The notes under the pieces were generated by a model that did no database searches, was not told where the DNA came from, and saw nothing but the letters and a program-made list of their open reading frames with translations. A stretch of DNA of 64,000 nt, taken from Cyanobium sp. Aljojuca 7A6. Lineage in GTDB: Bacteria > Cyanobacteriota > Cyanobacteriia > PCC-6307 > Cyanobiaceae. The stretch covers positions 218,872-282,871 of the forward strand of contig NZ_JAGQCY010000003.1 in the NCBI RefSeq assembly GCF_024346455.1, given 5' to 3'. Positions 18,924-29,387 of the stretch are shown in pieces (positions within the stretch are counted from its first letter, which is position 1; each line of letters begins with the position of its first letter). The position numbers and the translations under genes were made by a program.

Positions 18924-20116
18924 GGACGCTTCTTCGCCCAGGGGGGCAGATCAATGAACACCCTGGTGCCGCTCTCCAGGCCCGTGAGGATCTGGGTGTC
19001 CTTGCCACTGCTGGAGCCGAGCTCCACCGGCTGGAAGGTGGGTTCCTGACCCTTGCCCACCAGCAGCACCCCAGGGCGGCCGTCCTCGGTGACGATCGCG
19101 ACGGTGGGCACCACGGTCCTGGCCTGGAGGGTGCCGGTCTGGAAGTCGATGTCGGCGGTCATGCCGATGCGCAGTTCCGGGGCTGGATCGACGAGCTGGA
19201 GCTTCACCTCGAAGGACGTGACGTTGTTGGTCTTGACGGCCCTGGGGGCGATCTGACGCACCCGGGCGTCAAAGCGCCGGTCAGGGAAGGCATCGACGCG
19301 CACGCTGGCGGGCAGGCCCACCTTGAGCCTGCCGATGTCGCTCTCGGGCACCTTGGCAACCACTTCCAGGCCCTCGGACAGTTCCACGATCGAGGAACTG
19401 GTGGCGCCGGCGGTGGCCGACGCGGTGGTGGTGGGGGTGACGAAGGCGCCGGGCTCGGCGTAACGCTGGCTGATCACCCCGTCGAACGGGGCTCTCACGG
19501 TCAGCTCGCTTTTCTCCACCTGCCGTTGTTCGAGCCGTTGCTGGGCCGCAGAGGTGGCCAGCCGTCGGACTTCCGCGTCGGCCCGGAAGCGGTTCATGTC
19601 GTTGAGGCTGATCGCCCCCTGGCGGAACAGGGGTTCGTTGCGGCGCAGCTCGCTGTCGCTGCGGCGTTGTTCGGCCTGCGCCGACAGCACGTTGGCCTGC
19701 AGTTCGGTCAACCGGTCGAGCAGGTCGCCGTCGTCCATCAGGGCCAGGGGCTGGCCCTTGCGCACCGTGTCTCCCTCGTCGACCAGCAGCTCCACCAGGA
19801 TGCCCTGCCGCTTGGGGCTGACATTCACCCGCTGGACGGCATCCAGTTCACCGCTGGCGGTGATCACTCCGGGCAGGGATCCTTCGCGGGCGACCACGGT
19901 GAAGGGGGCCAGGTCGCGCCCCGTCTGCAGCCGTTGCCGCTGCCAGAGTCCGGCTGAGGCGAGCAGGGCCAACCCCACCACCAGGCCAATCCAGACGCGA
20001 CGACGGACACGACGCTTGGCCCCGACGGGGGCGGCCGGTGGCGACGGGCTCCGGGTGGGAGCTGGAGCCGGCGGCAGGGGGGTGATGGCGGGAATGGGCC
20101 GGCGTTTCGCTGCCAT
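18920..20116 (-). CDS. HlyD/MacA-type periplasmic adaptor (membrane fusion protein)
   Basis: A 398-residue efflux adaptor. It has a proline-rich cytoplasmic N-terminus, one membrane anchor (RVWIGLVVGLALLASAGLW), a biotinyl-lipoyl half motif (VNVSPKRQGILVELLVDEGD), a coiled-coil hairpin (residues about 140-205), the second lipoyl half (LTVRAPFDGVISQR) and a beta-barrel region. It would bridge an inner-membrane transporter and an outer-membrane channel. No transporter is adjacent. A MacB-like ATPase and permease lie 3.3 kb away and could be its partner. Confidence 0.85.
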   Translation of the reverse strand: MAAKRRPIPAITPLPPAPAPTRSPSPPAAPVGAKRRVRRRVWIGLVVGLALLASAGLWQRQRLQTGRDLAPFTVVAREGSLPGVITASGELDAVQRVNVSPKRQGILVELLVDEGDTVRKGQPLALMDDGDLLDRLTELQANVLSAQAEQRRSDSELRRNEPLFRQGAISLNDMNRFRADAEVRRLATSAAQQRLEQRQVEKSELTVRAPFDGVISQRYAEPGAFVTPTTTASATAGATSSSIVELSEGLEVVAKVPESDIGRLKVGLPASVRVDAFPDRRFDARVRQIAPRAVKTNNVTSFEVKLQLVDPAPELRIGMTADIDFQTGTLQARTVVPTVAIVTEDGRPGVLLVGKGQEPTFQPVELGSSSGKDTQILTGLESGTRVFIDLPPWAKKRP

Positions 20117-20196
20117 CAGTTTCGCTCGCCTGGGCCGCTGTTGTGGACGGGGGGAGACCGAAAGGGGCCTGGCACGGTGACCCCTAGATTTCGCCG

Positions 20197-21288
20197 ATGC
20201 TCAAAGCCGGAATCGTCGGGCTGCCCAACGTGGGCAAGTCGACCCTCTTCAACGCCCTGGTGGCCAACGCCCAGGCCCAGGCGGCCAACTTCCCGTTCTG
20301 CACCATCGAACCCAATGTGGGGGTGGTGGCGGTGCCGGATGAGCGCCTGCAGAAGCTCTCCGATCTCTCCCGTTCCAAGGAGATCGTGCCGACGCGCGTG
20401 GAATTCGTGGACATCGCCGGGCTGGTGCAGGGGGCGAGCCAGGGGGAGGGGCTGGGCAACAAGTTCCTGGCCAACATCCGCGAGGTGGATGCGATCGTCC
20501 ACGTGGTGCGTTGCTTCGACGACGACGACGTGATCCACGTCTCCGGCAGCGTCGATCCGGAGCGGGATGCCGAGATCATCAACCTGGAACTGGGGCTGGC
20601 GGACCTGGCCCAGATCGAGAAGCGGCGCGACCGTCTCAAGAAGCAGACGCGCACCAGCAAGGAGGCCGCCGCCGAAGATGCGGCCCTGGCCAGACTGCAG
20701 GCCGAACTGGAGCAGGGCGGTGCCGCCCGCCGGGTGTCCCTGAGCGAGGAGGAGCAGGCCCTGGTGCGCAACCTCGGCCTGCTCACCGCCAAGCCGATCA
20801 TCTACGCCACCAATGTGAGCGAGGACGACCTCGCCAGCGGCAACGCCTGGGTGAGCGCTGTGGAGGCCCTGGCCGCCCGGGAGGGGGCCGAAGCCGTTCG
20901 CATCTCCGCCCAGGTGGAGGCCGAACTGGTCGACCTGGCCGCTGAGGAGCGCTCCGACTATCTGGCCGGGCTGGGGGTGAACGAAGGCGGCCTGCAGAGC
21001 CTGATCCGCGCCACCTATCGCCTGCTGGGTCTGCGCACCTACTTCACCACGGGCGAGAAGGAAACCCGGGCCTGGACGATCACCGCCGGCATGACCGCCC
21101 CCCAGGCCGCCGGCGTGATCCACACCGATTTCGAGCGGGGCTTCATCCGTGCCCAGACCATCTCCTACGGCCAGTTGCTGGAGGCCGGCACCCTGGCCGA
21201 GGCCCGCAACCGGGGCTGGCTGCGCAGCGAGGGCAAGGAGTACGTGGTGGCCGAGGGGGATGTGATGGAGTTCCTGTTCAACGTCTGA
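20197..21288 (+). CDS. ychF: Redox-regulated ATPase/GTPase YchF (Ola1 family)
   Basis: A 363-residue Obg-family NTPase with G1 GLPNVGKST, the switch region [12 protein letters not shown], and G3 with the Ola1 extension [20 protein letters not shown] helical coiled-coil insert follows, and the C-terminal TGS-like domain ends in [14 protein letters not shown]. YchF proteins bind ribosomes and prefer ATP. It is divergent from the adaptor gene. Confidence 0.96.
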   Translation: MLKAGIVGLPNVGKSTLFNALVANAQAQAANFPFCTIEPNVGVVAVPDERLQKLSDLSRSKEIVPTRVEFVDIAGLVQGASQGEGLGNKFLANIREVDAIVHVVRCFDDDDVIHVSGSVDPERDAEIINLELGLADLAQIEKRRDRLKKQTRTSKEAAAEDAALARLQAELEQGGAARRVSLSEEEQALVRNLGLLTAKPIIYATNVSEDDLASGNAWVSAVEALAAREGAEAVRISAQVEAELVDLAAEERSDYLAGLGVNEGGLQSLIRATYRLLGLRTYFTTGEKETRAWTITAGMTAPQAAGVIHTDFERGFIRAQTISYGQLLEAGTLAEARNRGWLRSEGKEYVVAEGDVMEFLFNV

Positions 21289-21298
21289 CCACCAGGCC

Positions 21299-22177
21299 AT
21301 GTCCCTACCCGTCGGTTTCATCGGCCTGGGGGCGCTGGGAGCTCCGATGGCGGCCAACCTGCTGGCGAAGGGTTTTGCGCTCACGGTTCATAACCGCCAG
21401 CGGGACCGGGAGCTGCCCCTGGCCGCCGCCGGGGCCCGTCGCGCGGCCACACCGGCGGCGGCGGCCCAGGGCGCCGCTGTGCTGGTGCTCTGCCTGAGCG
21501 ACGACGTGGCGGTGGCGGCGGTGCTGCTGGGTGAGGGGGGCGACAACGGCGTCGCCGCCCTGGCGGGCCTGGTGCCCGGGTCCCTGGTGGTGGATGTCTC
21601 CACCATCGCGCCGGCGACCTCCCGTGCCATGGCCGCTGCCCTGGCCGAGCGCGGCGTGGCCTATCTCGATGCGCCGGTGACGGGTGGCACCGAGGGGGCC
21701 CAGGCGGGCACCCTCTCGGTGCTGGTGGGTGGAGCGGCCGCCGACCTGGAGCGGGCCCGGCCCCTGCTGGAGGCGGTGGGCCGGACGATCACCCACCTCG
21801 GCCCGGTGGGGGCCGGCCAGGAGGCCAAGGCCGTCAACCAGGTGCTGGTGGCGGGCTGTTATGCGGCGGTGGCGGAGGCCTTGGCCCTGGGGCAGCGTCT
21901 GGGGCTGCCGATGGAGGAGGTCCGTCAGGCGCTGGTGGATGGGGCCGCCGGCTCCTGGGCCCTGGAGCACCGCGGTGGTTTGATGCTGCGGGGCGAATTC
22001 CCGCTCGGCTTCCGGGTGCGCCTGCACCGCAAGGATCTGGCGATCGCCCTGGAGTCCGCCGCCGCCGCTGGCCTGGAGCTGCCGGTGGCGCGCCAGGTGG
22101 CGGCGATGGAGGACGACCTGATCGCAGCCGGGCACGGCGATGAGGACGTGTCGGCCCTGGCCCGCTGGTTCCTATGA
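21299..22177 (+). CDS. NAD(P)-dependent beta-hydroxyacid dehydrogenase family protein
   Basis: A 292-residue oxidoreductase with the N-terminal Rossmann motif GFIGLGALGAPMAANLL. The family substrate signature DAPVTGGTEGAQAGTLSVLV and the catalytic lysine segment AGQEAKAVNQVLVAG follow. Family members reduce glyoxylate or succinic semialdehyde, or oxidise 3-hydroxyisobutyrate or tartronate semialdehyde. The substrate cannot be told from sequence alone. It starts ten bases after ychF. Confidence 0.88.
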   Translation: MSLPVGFIGLGALGAPMAANLLAKGFALTVHNRQRDRELPLAAAGARRAATPAAAAQGAAVLVLCLSDDVAVAAVLLGEGGDNGVAALAGLVPGSLVVDVSTIAPATSRAMAAALAERGVAYLDAPVTGGTEGAQAGTLSVLVGGAAADLERARPLLEAVGRTITHLGPVGAGQEAKAVNQVLVAGCYAAVAEALALGQRLGLPMEEVRQALVDGAAGSWALEHRGGLMLRGEFPLGFRVRLHRKDLAIALESAAAAGLELPVARQVAAMEDDLIAAGHGDEDVSALARWFL

Positions 22178-22295
22178 CAGTCCAGGGACAAATGAAGGGT
22201 GATCCGCTCTTTCCCCAAGCGGCGGAGTCGGAGATTGCTTTCGGCCTGTCTTAGCTTTTGTCTGACGCTATTGCTGAGGAGGTGACAAGGGAGTT

Positions 22296-23297
22296 ATGAA
22301 CATCGCATGCGTGATGATGCAGAAAAACGAATCCATTCTGCTCGAAGCATGGATTCGTTATCATGCTGAGATGGTCGGTAAGGAGAATTTATTCATTTTT
22401 GATAATGGCTCGACCATCTCTTCTGTGATTCAAGTTCTCAAAGAAGCAGAGAGTAGTGGAGTCAGGATCTTCTGGGAGTATTCAACGGTTAGGAACTTCC
22501 TTGAGAAGGGAGCTTTGATCGCTGATTTGATTCAGAGGTTAGACCGCGAAGAGGACTTTGATTTCTACTTTCCGCTTGACTGCGATGAATTTCTCGCTTG
22601 CCAAACGGAATCCGGACCATCCTGTTGTCGAAAGGATATCGAAGAGGCATTGCGGCCTTACAAAGGCAGTGCGGACGTGCTTGTTATTCAGCACAAATAT
22701 TGGAATCATCCTTACCGACAAAACTTCTACTCAATCCCGACGTCTAGCCGGAAATGCTTTTTTGCCAATGGAGCTTGTGATTATCTTGATCTGGGTTATC
22801 ACAAGGGACGTTCGCGACTTGGGGCCGGTCAGGCGAAAACTGCAATTATCTATTTTGAATTCCACTATTTACCCTATCGTTTTCATAGGCAATACTGCAG
22901 GCAGAAGCTTTCCGGTCGCTTGACAGACTTTTCAAGGAGATCATTGCGAGCCTACGAGGCCAAGCAAATGGGCGGCTTTCATAACGCAGGTCATCTCCTG
23001 GAGGGCAAGTACGATTATGTGCGATCATTCCTCCGATCAGAATATCAACTGGAGATACCCACGATCCTGTGTTCGTTTGATCGTCTTGGGATTGATCACG
23101 GCTCATTGTGTGAGCCTGAACCGCCTATCCCCAGACTCTTGTGGCTCTTTCTGCTGAGATCAAGGCAGACCTTCATGCATCGAATCGATGACATCATCGA
23201 CGCACTTCACCGAGCCCCCGGGGAGCTGAAGAGACTCATGGTGAGGTCCTTCAAGTCGTTGATCCGTCTGCTCCGTAGGCTATGGCAGCCAGGCTGA
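22296..23297 (+). CDS. Glycosyltransferase family 2/92-like protein, low-GC, probably acquired
   Basis: A 333-residue protein beginning CVMMQKNESILLEAWIRYHA and leading to LFIFDNGS, the opening of the family 2/92-like transferases. The metal-binding DxD-type motif lies in FPLDCDEF. A basic, amphipathic C-terminal tail may touch the membrane. Base composition is quite unlike the flanks: 22381-22440 has 21 G+C in 60 bases, against 44 in 60 at 22021-22080. This indicates recent transfer. Two purine-rich ribosome sites (GAGGAGG, GGGAG) precede the ATG. The acceptor is unknown. Confidence 0.8.
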   Translation: MNIACVMMQKNESILLEAWIRYHAEMVGKENLFIFDNGSTISSVIQVLKEAESSGVRIFWEYSTVRNFLEKGALIADLIQRLDREEDFDFYFPLDCDEFLACQTESGPSCCRKDIEEALRPYKGSADVLVIQHKYWNHPYRQNFYSIPTSSRKCFFANGACDYLDLGYHKGRSRLGAGQAKTAIIYFEFHYLPYRFHRQYCRQKLSGRLTDFSRRSLRAYEAKQMGGFHNAGHLLEGKYDYVRSFLRSEYQLEIPTILCSFDRLGIDHGSLCEPEPPIPRLLWLFLLRSRQTFMHRIDDIIDALHRAPGELKRLMVRSFKSLIRLLRRLWQPG

Positions 23298-23406
23298 CCG
23301 AGGCTTTCCCACTTCGGATTGCCCTGATTCCTTTCGCACGATGGAGCTGATCAGATGCCTACCTTGATGTGGCCCATCCAGTAACTCAAGACTCAAGCCT
23401 GTCCCA

Positions 23407-24137
<731 letters not shown>

Positions 24138-24141
<4 letters not shown>

Positions 24142-26768
24142 GCGAAGGACATCCTTTGGCCGTGGTCCGTAACGGCCCCCTCTGGCGCCTGGCGGCCCGT
24201 CGCTGGCGCCGCCGTCCCTTGCAGTACCTGCTCTGCATCCTGGGCATCGCCCTGGGGGTGGCGATGCTGGTGTCGATCGATCTGGCCAGTGGCTCGGCCC
24301 AGCGGGCCTTCTCCCTGTCCACTGACGCCATCACTGGCCGCACCACCCATCGGTTGGTGGCGATCGGGCCCGGTGGCGTTCCCGAGACCACTTTTGTTGA
24401 GCTGCGCCGCCGCTTCCCCGAGATCCCAGCCGCACCAGTGATCGAGACCTACGGCCGGGCCCAGGAACTGGACGGTGAGCTGATGCGGGTCGTCGGCGTT
24501 GATCTGTTCAGTGAAGCGCCCTTCCGCGGTCTGCTGGGAGGCGGTGGCGGTGGTGAACGGGGAGGTGGCGGTGGCAAGGGTTTCGTGCCCTTCCTCACCG
24601 AACCCGGCACGGCCGTGATCGCCACCGAGACCGCCGAGCGCTACGGCCTCCATCCCGGCGCCGCCGACGGCTCCGGCACGTTGCATCTCGATCTGGCCGG
24701 GCGCATGTCTGAGCTGCAGCTGGTGGGCAGTGTCAGCAGTGACGCGGCCCTGGAGCGCCGCGGCCTTGAAACGCTGCTGCTGGTTGACATCGCCACCGCC
24801 CAGGACCTGCTCAACCCCGCCGGTGCCAAGGCGGTGCCGGCGGTGGGTCACATCGATCTGATCCTGGAGAGCCCCGCCCAGGAGGCGGCCCTCAGCGAAT
24901 GGCTGCCCAGCGGGCTCAAGCTGGAGACGGCGGCAGCGCGCGGCAACGCTGTGCAGCAGATGACGGCCGCCTTCGAGCTCAACCTCACCGCCATGAGCCT
25001 GCTGGCGATGGTGGTGGGCATCTTTCTCATCTACAACACGGTCACGTTCAGCGTCGTGCAGCGCCGCAGCCTGTTCGGGGTGCTGCGCTGCCTGGGGGTG
25101 ACCCGGGGCCAGCTGTTTACCCTCATCCTGGGCGAGGCGGCCCTGTTCAGCCTGGTGGGGTCTCTGCTGGGCCTGGTGCTGGGGGTGGTGCTGGGGCGCA
25201 CCGTCGTGGGTCTGATCACCCAGACGATCAACGACTTCTATTTCGTGGTCTCGGTGCGACAGATCAGCCTGTCAGGGATCACCCTGGCCAAGGGAATGCT
25301 GGTCGGGGTGGCCTCCGCCCTGGTGGCCTCAGCCCTGCCCGCCTGGGAGGCGATGGCTACCCCACCGCAGATGACCCTGCAGCGCTCCAGCCTGGAGGCT
25401 GGCTGGCAGCGGCTGCTGCCCTGGTTCCTGCTGGCGTCCTTGCTCAGCGCCGGCCTCGGGGTGTTGTTGCTCCGCTGGGACAGCAGCGGTCTGGTGCCCG
25501 CCTTCGCCGGCGTGTTCGCCGTGCTGATGGGCGCCGCCCTGTTGATGCCGCCGGTGCTGGTCGCCGCCATGGAGGCTCTGGGCCGGGCCAGCCGCGGCCT
25601 GGGGGTGGTGGCCCGCCTGGCTCCCCGCGACATCCTGCGCTCCCTCAGCCGCACCGCGGTGGCCGTGGCGGCCCTGATGGTGGCGGTGTCGGTGATCGTG
25701 GGCCTTTCGATCATGATCGGCTCCTTCCGGGGCACGGTGGTCACCTGGCTCGACCAGACCCTGCAGGCTGATCTGTTCGTCTCCCCCCCCAGCACCACGG
25801 CCAACCGGGTGCTGGGCAAGGTGGATCCCGCCATTGTTGAGGCCATCGCCGAGCGCCCCGACCTGCGGGCCATGGTCACCTACAACAACTTCGATGTGCA
25901 CCTGGTCGACCAGGACCGGGACATCACCCTGATCGCCGCCGGCGGCGATGTGTCCGCCGGCCGCCGGCCCTACGCCTGGATCCGCCCTGGGCTCGGCGAC
26001 CCCTTCGCCGCCCTGGAGGCCCGCGAGGGGGTGATCCTCTCCGAGGCCGTCTACCGGCGCGATGGCCACAGCGCCATCCCCGAGCAGGTCAGGCTTGAAA
26101 CCCCCGAGGGCGAGCAGAGTTTTCCGGTGATCGCGGTCTTTTACGACTACTCCTCCGATCGCGGCAGTGTGCTGATGGACCGCTCCCAGGTGGCGGAGCT
26201 CTGGCACGACGACAGCGTCGCCTCCCTGGGCCTGTTCCTGGCCCCCGGCGCCGATGCCGAGACGGTGGCCGCCGAGCTGCGCCAGGGCTTCGGCTCCCGC
26301 CAGACGCTGCTGGTGCAGACCAACGGCTCCCTGCGCCAGGGCTCGCTGGAGATCTTCGATCGCACGTTTGCCATCACCGGCGCCCTGCAGTTGCTCACGG
26401 TGCTGGTGGCCTTCATCGGCATCTTCAGCACCCTGATGAGCCTGCAGCTGGAGCGGGGCCGGGAATTCGCCGTACTGCGGGCCACCGGCATGACACCCCG
26501 CCAGCTGGGGCGCCTCACCCTGCTGGAGACGGGCCTGATGGGTCTGCTGGCCGGGGCCTGCTCGATGCCCCTGGGCTTCGTGCTGGCCTGGGTGCTGGTG
26601 CATGTGATCAACGTGCGCTCCTTTGGCTGGACCCTCCAGATCGCGCTGGAGCCGCGCTTCTTCATCCAGTCGTTGTTGATCGCCGTGGGGGCGGCCGTGC
26701 TGGCGGGCCTCTATCCGGCCCGGCGCCTCGGCCGGATGAACATCAGTGAGGCGTTGCGGCAGGAATGA
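24138..26768 (+). CDS. ABC transporter permease with two FtsX domains (AttF/AttG-like)
   Basis: An 876-residue permease with an N-terminal membrane helix (LQYLLCILGIALGVAMLVSI), a periplasmic domain and a first FtsX block. After a spacer helix and a second large periplasmic domain comes a second FtsX block (LQLLTVLVAFIGIFSTLMSL onward) ending GLYPARRLGRMNISEALRQE. Both halves of a typical heterodimeric permease are thus in one chain. A glycine-rich insert lies near residues 134-148. Such systems extract lipids or lipoproteins from the membrane instead of moving small solutes. Confidence 0.88.
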
Positions 26769-27934
26769 ATCACCGCCATCCCGTGCGCGCCCTGCTGGCC
26801 CTGGTGGTCGTGTTGCTGCTGGGCCTGGTTGGCCCCAGCCCAGCTGGAGCCAGCAGCCGCATCCAATGGGGGGAGACGCCGGTGCCCCAGGGCTTCGCCC
26901 GGGCCCTCACCCCTCGCCAGTGGCGCTTTCCCGCCGATTTCGGTGCCCATCCCGACCACCAGACCGAGTGGTGGTACTACACGGGCAACCTGGAATCCGC
27001 TGACGGACGGCCCTTCGGCTATCAGTTCACGATTTTCCGCCAGGCCCTGGTGCCCACGGGGCCCTCGGCCCAGGCTTCCGGGGGCGCCGCGTCGGCCTGG
27101 CGCACCCCCCAGGTGTATTCCGCCCATTTCACGGTCAGCGACATCGCCGCCGACACCTTTCTGCAGGAGGAGCGCTTCGCCCGCGGCGCCCTCGGCCTGG
27201 CCGGGGCCGAGGGTGATCCCTATGCGGTCTGGCTCAACGACTGGCGCATCAGCGCCGAGGGGTCCGACCAGGTGAGGCTGCGGGCCGCCACCGGCGCCAT
27301 GGCCATCGATCTGACCCTGCGCCAGAGCCGGCCCCCGGTGCTCCAGGGCCAGGACGGCCTCAGCCGCAAAGGGCCGGAAGCGGGCAACGCCTCGCACTAT
27401 TACTCCCTCGTGCAGCAGCCCACCGAGGGCACAATCACGGTGGCAGGCCGCGACCATGCCGTTCGCGGTGTCAGCTGGAAGGACCATGAGTTCTCCACCA
27501 GCGTCCTGAGCCCGGGCACCGTCGGCTGGGACTGGTTCTCCGCCCAGTTCGAGGACGGCTCCGCCCTGATGCTCTACGGCCTGCGCCGGGAGGACGGCGG
27601 CAAAGAACCGTTCAGCGGTGGCCGCTGGATCGATGGCGACGACGAGCTGGAACTGGGCGCCGAGGACTACGACCTCACGGTCATGGCCACCTGGCGCAGC
27701 CCCCACAGCGGCGCCCGCTACCCCGCCGCCTGGAGGCTCACCATTCCACGGCTGGACCTGGAGCTGGTGATCACGCCGCAGATGGCGGATCAGGAGCTGA
27801 GCACGTCGTCGGCCACCTATTGGGAGGGAGCTCTGCGCTACAGGGGCCATCGCGGTGAGCAAGAGCTCCGGGGCCGGGGCTACGGCGAACTCACCGGTTA
27901 CGCCGACCGCCTCGACAGCCTGCGGGGTGGGTGA
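26765..27934 (+). CDS. AttH/CrtC-like lipocalin-domain secreted protein
   Basis: A 389-residue protein with a signal peptide (LLALVVVLLLGLVGPSPAGA) and the two-domain lipocalin fold of the AttH/CrtC family. Hallmarks are HPDHQTEWWYYTGNL, FGYQFTIFRQAL, YSAHFTVSD, VSWKDHEFSTS and WDWFSAQFEDG. CrtC hydrates carotenoids, but the AttH branch is linked to FtsX-type ABC transporters and probably binds a lipid. Its ATGA overlap with the permease gene supports the AttH reading. Confidence 0.82.
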   Translation: MNHRHPVRALLALVVVLLLGLVGPSPAGASSRIQWGETPVPQGFARALTPRQWRFPADFGAHPDHQTEWWYYTGNLESADGRPFGYQFTIFRQALVPTGPSAQASGGAASAWRTPQVYSAHFTVSDIAADTFLQEERFARGALGLAGAEGDPYAVWLNDWRISAEGSDQVRLRAATGAMAIDLTLRQSRPPVLQGQDGLSRKGPEAGNASHYYSLVQQPTEGTITVAGRDHAVRGVSWKDHEFSTSVLSPGTVGWDWFSAQFEDGSALMLYGLRREDGGKEPFSGGRWIDGDDELELGAEDYDLTVMATWRSPHSGARYPAAWRLTIPRLDLELVITPQMADQELSTSSATYWEGALRYRGHRGEQELRGRGYGELTGYADRLDSLRGG

Positions 27935-27968
27935 TCGGCGAGGATGGATCCAACAGGAGCGCAGGGCC

Positions 27969-28190
27969 ATGGCAGCAACGGACCACCCCAACACCCCGTC
28001 TCCCCTGCCGGATGCCGCGGGCGAAACCTCCGAGCATCCCCATAACTTCGAGGCCCAGAAGGAGATCCATCGCCGCATCCGCAATGATCCGGACTACGAC
28101 GACTGGGAGTACGGCACCGAGCCCCTGCCCCATGAGGCCTGGGTAGAAAAGCAGGCGGCAGCGTCAGCCGAACGTCCTGCGGGGGCCTAG
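27969..28190 (+). CDS. Small acidic hypothetical protein
   Basis: From the ATG at 27969 this gives 73 residues, hydrophilic and rich in Asp, Glu and Pro, with NDPDYDDWEYGTEPLPHEAW in the middle. Codon use is like that of the neighbours. The pattern resembles small cyanobacterial proteins of unknown role. It follows the AttH-like gene by 34 bases. Its 3' end overlaps the convergent MFS gene by 27 bases. Confidence 0.55.
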   Translation: MAATDHPNTPSPLPDAAGETSEHPHNFEAQKEIHRRIRNDPDYDDWEYGTEPLPHEAWVEKQAAASAERPAGA

Positions 28191-29387
28191 GTCCCGCACC
28201 AGCAGCAGACCCCCCAGACAGGCCAGGGCCATCAGCAGCCACAGGCCGGTGCCATGGCCCTGGCCATCCAGCAGCCGGCCGGCGAGCAGCGGTGCCCCGA
28301 AGCCGCTGATGGCGAAACACTGGGAGAGCAGGGCCATGCCCAGTCCCTGGTGCTCGAGCGGGCAACGCTCCACCACCGCTTCGGTGGCGGTGGGCAGGAA
28401 GGCGGTCACCCCGAGGGCCAGCGGCAGCTGGGCCAGCAGCAGCAGAGCCAGGCCGCGTTCGCTGAGCGCGGAGGCCGCCAGCAGCAGGTTGCCGGCGGCA
28501 AAACTGAGCAGGCTGAGGTTCAGGCCGGCCGTCACCGGCCGCCGGGCCAGGGCCTGACCCACCGGCCACTGGAGCAGCAGCACCAGGCCCAACTGCAGGC
28601 CGATGGTGAGGGCGCCGAGGCTCACCGGCAGGGCACGGCGCTGCAGGCTGCCCCGCACCAGCTCCAGCGGCAGGGCGCTTTGCATCAGGGCCGGCATCGC
28701 CGTGGCCAACACCGCAATGGCCAGCAGTGGCACCAGGCCAGGGATCCACTGGCCCCAGGGACTGGGGTGGGCCAGGGACTCCCTGGGCCTGGGATCCGGC
28801 AGGCCCTGCCGCAGCAGCACCAGCAGCAACAGGAGCATGCAGCCGATGTCCACGGCATAGATGCCCCGCAACCATCCCCGCCAGGCGAGCCCGGCCCCCA
28901 CCAGCGCCCCGGTGGCGATGCCGAGGGCATCGGCGCTGCGGGTCAGGGCGAAGGCCCGCCCCGAGCTCACCGGCGCGCAGCTGAGCGGCACCGCCAGCTC
29001 CATCGCGGGCCAGTAGAACCCCATGGCCATACCGAGCAGCACCTGCCCCTGCAGGTAGCCAGCGAAGGACCCGGTGCCCATCAGTCGGGTGTCGCCGGCG
29101 ATGGCCATCAGCGCCGCCAGCAGCACCGGCACCGAACAGTTCAGTCCCCGATCCAGCAACACGCCACTCAGGAACCGGCCCAGGGTGCCCGCCACCGCCG
29201 CCAGGGCCAGCCCCTCGGTGACCCGGCCGGCGCTGAACTGCGCCTGGTGGAACACCATCGGCGTCAGATACAGCACGCCACCGGCCCCGAGCATGGCGAT
29301 CGTGCGGATCAGGGCCACTTCGCGCAGGGCTGCTGGAAACTGGGTGAACCAGGACCGCGCCCTGGCCCTCCCCTGTGCCTGTCTCAC
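28164..29387 (-). CDS. Major facilitator superfamily transporter
   Basis: A 407-residue membrane protein with about 11-12 hydrophobic helices and an MFS-type loop (GRFLSGVLLDRGL) between helices 2 and 3. The substrate is unknown. The GTG start at 29387 lies 13 bases inside the divergent hydrolase gene, which is odd. A later start that trims the basic N-terminus would remove the clash. Confidence 0.8.
   Translation of the reverse strand: MRQAQGRARARSWFTQFPAALREVALIRTIAMLGAGGVLYLTPMVFHQAQFSAGRVTEGLALAAVAGTLGRFLSGVLLDRGLNCSVPVLLAALMAIAGDTRLMGTGSFAGYLQGQVLLGMAMGFYWPAMELAVPLSCAPVSSGRAFALTRSADALGIATGALVGAGLAWRGWLRGIYAVDIGCMLLLLLVLLRQGLPDPRPRESLAHPSPWGQWIPGLVPLLAIAVLATAMPALMQSALPLELVRGSLQRRALPVSLGALTIGLQLGLVLLLQWPVGQALARRPVTAGLNLSLLSFAAGNLLLAASALSERGLALLLLAQLPLALGVTAFLPTATEAVVERCPLEHQGLGMALLSQCFAISGFGAPLLAGRLLDGQGHGTGLWLLMALACLGGLLLVRDLGPRRTFG

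Noticed and set aside
26765..27934. Carotenoid 1,2-hydratase (CrtC) as the function of the lipocalin protein.
   Set aside because: The fold is shared, but the operon with an ABC transporter favours the AttH branch, and cyanobacteria of this type do not need CrtC.
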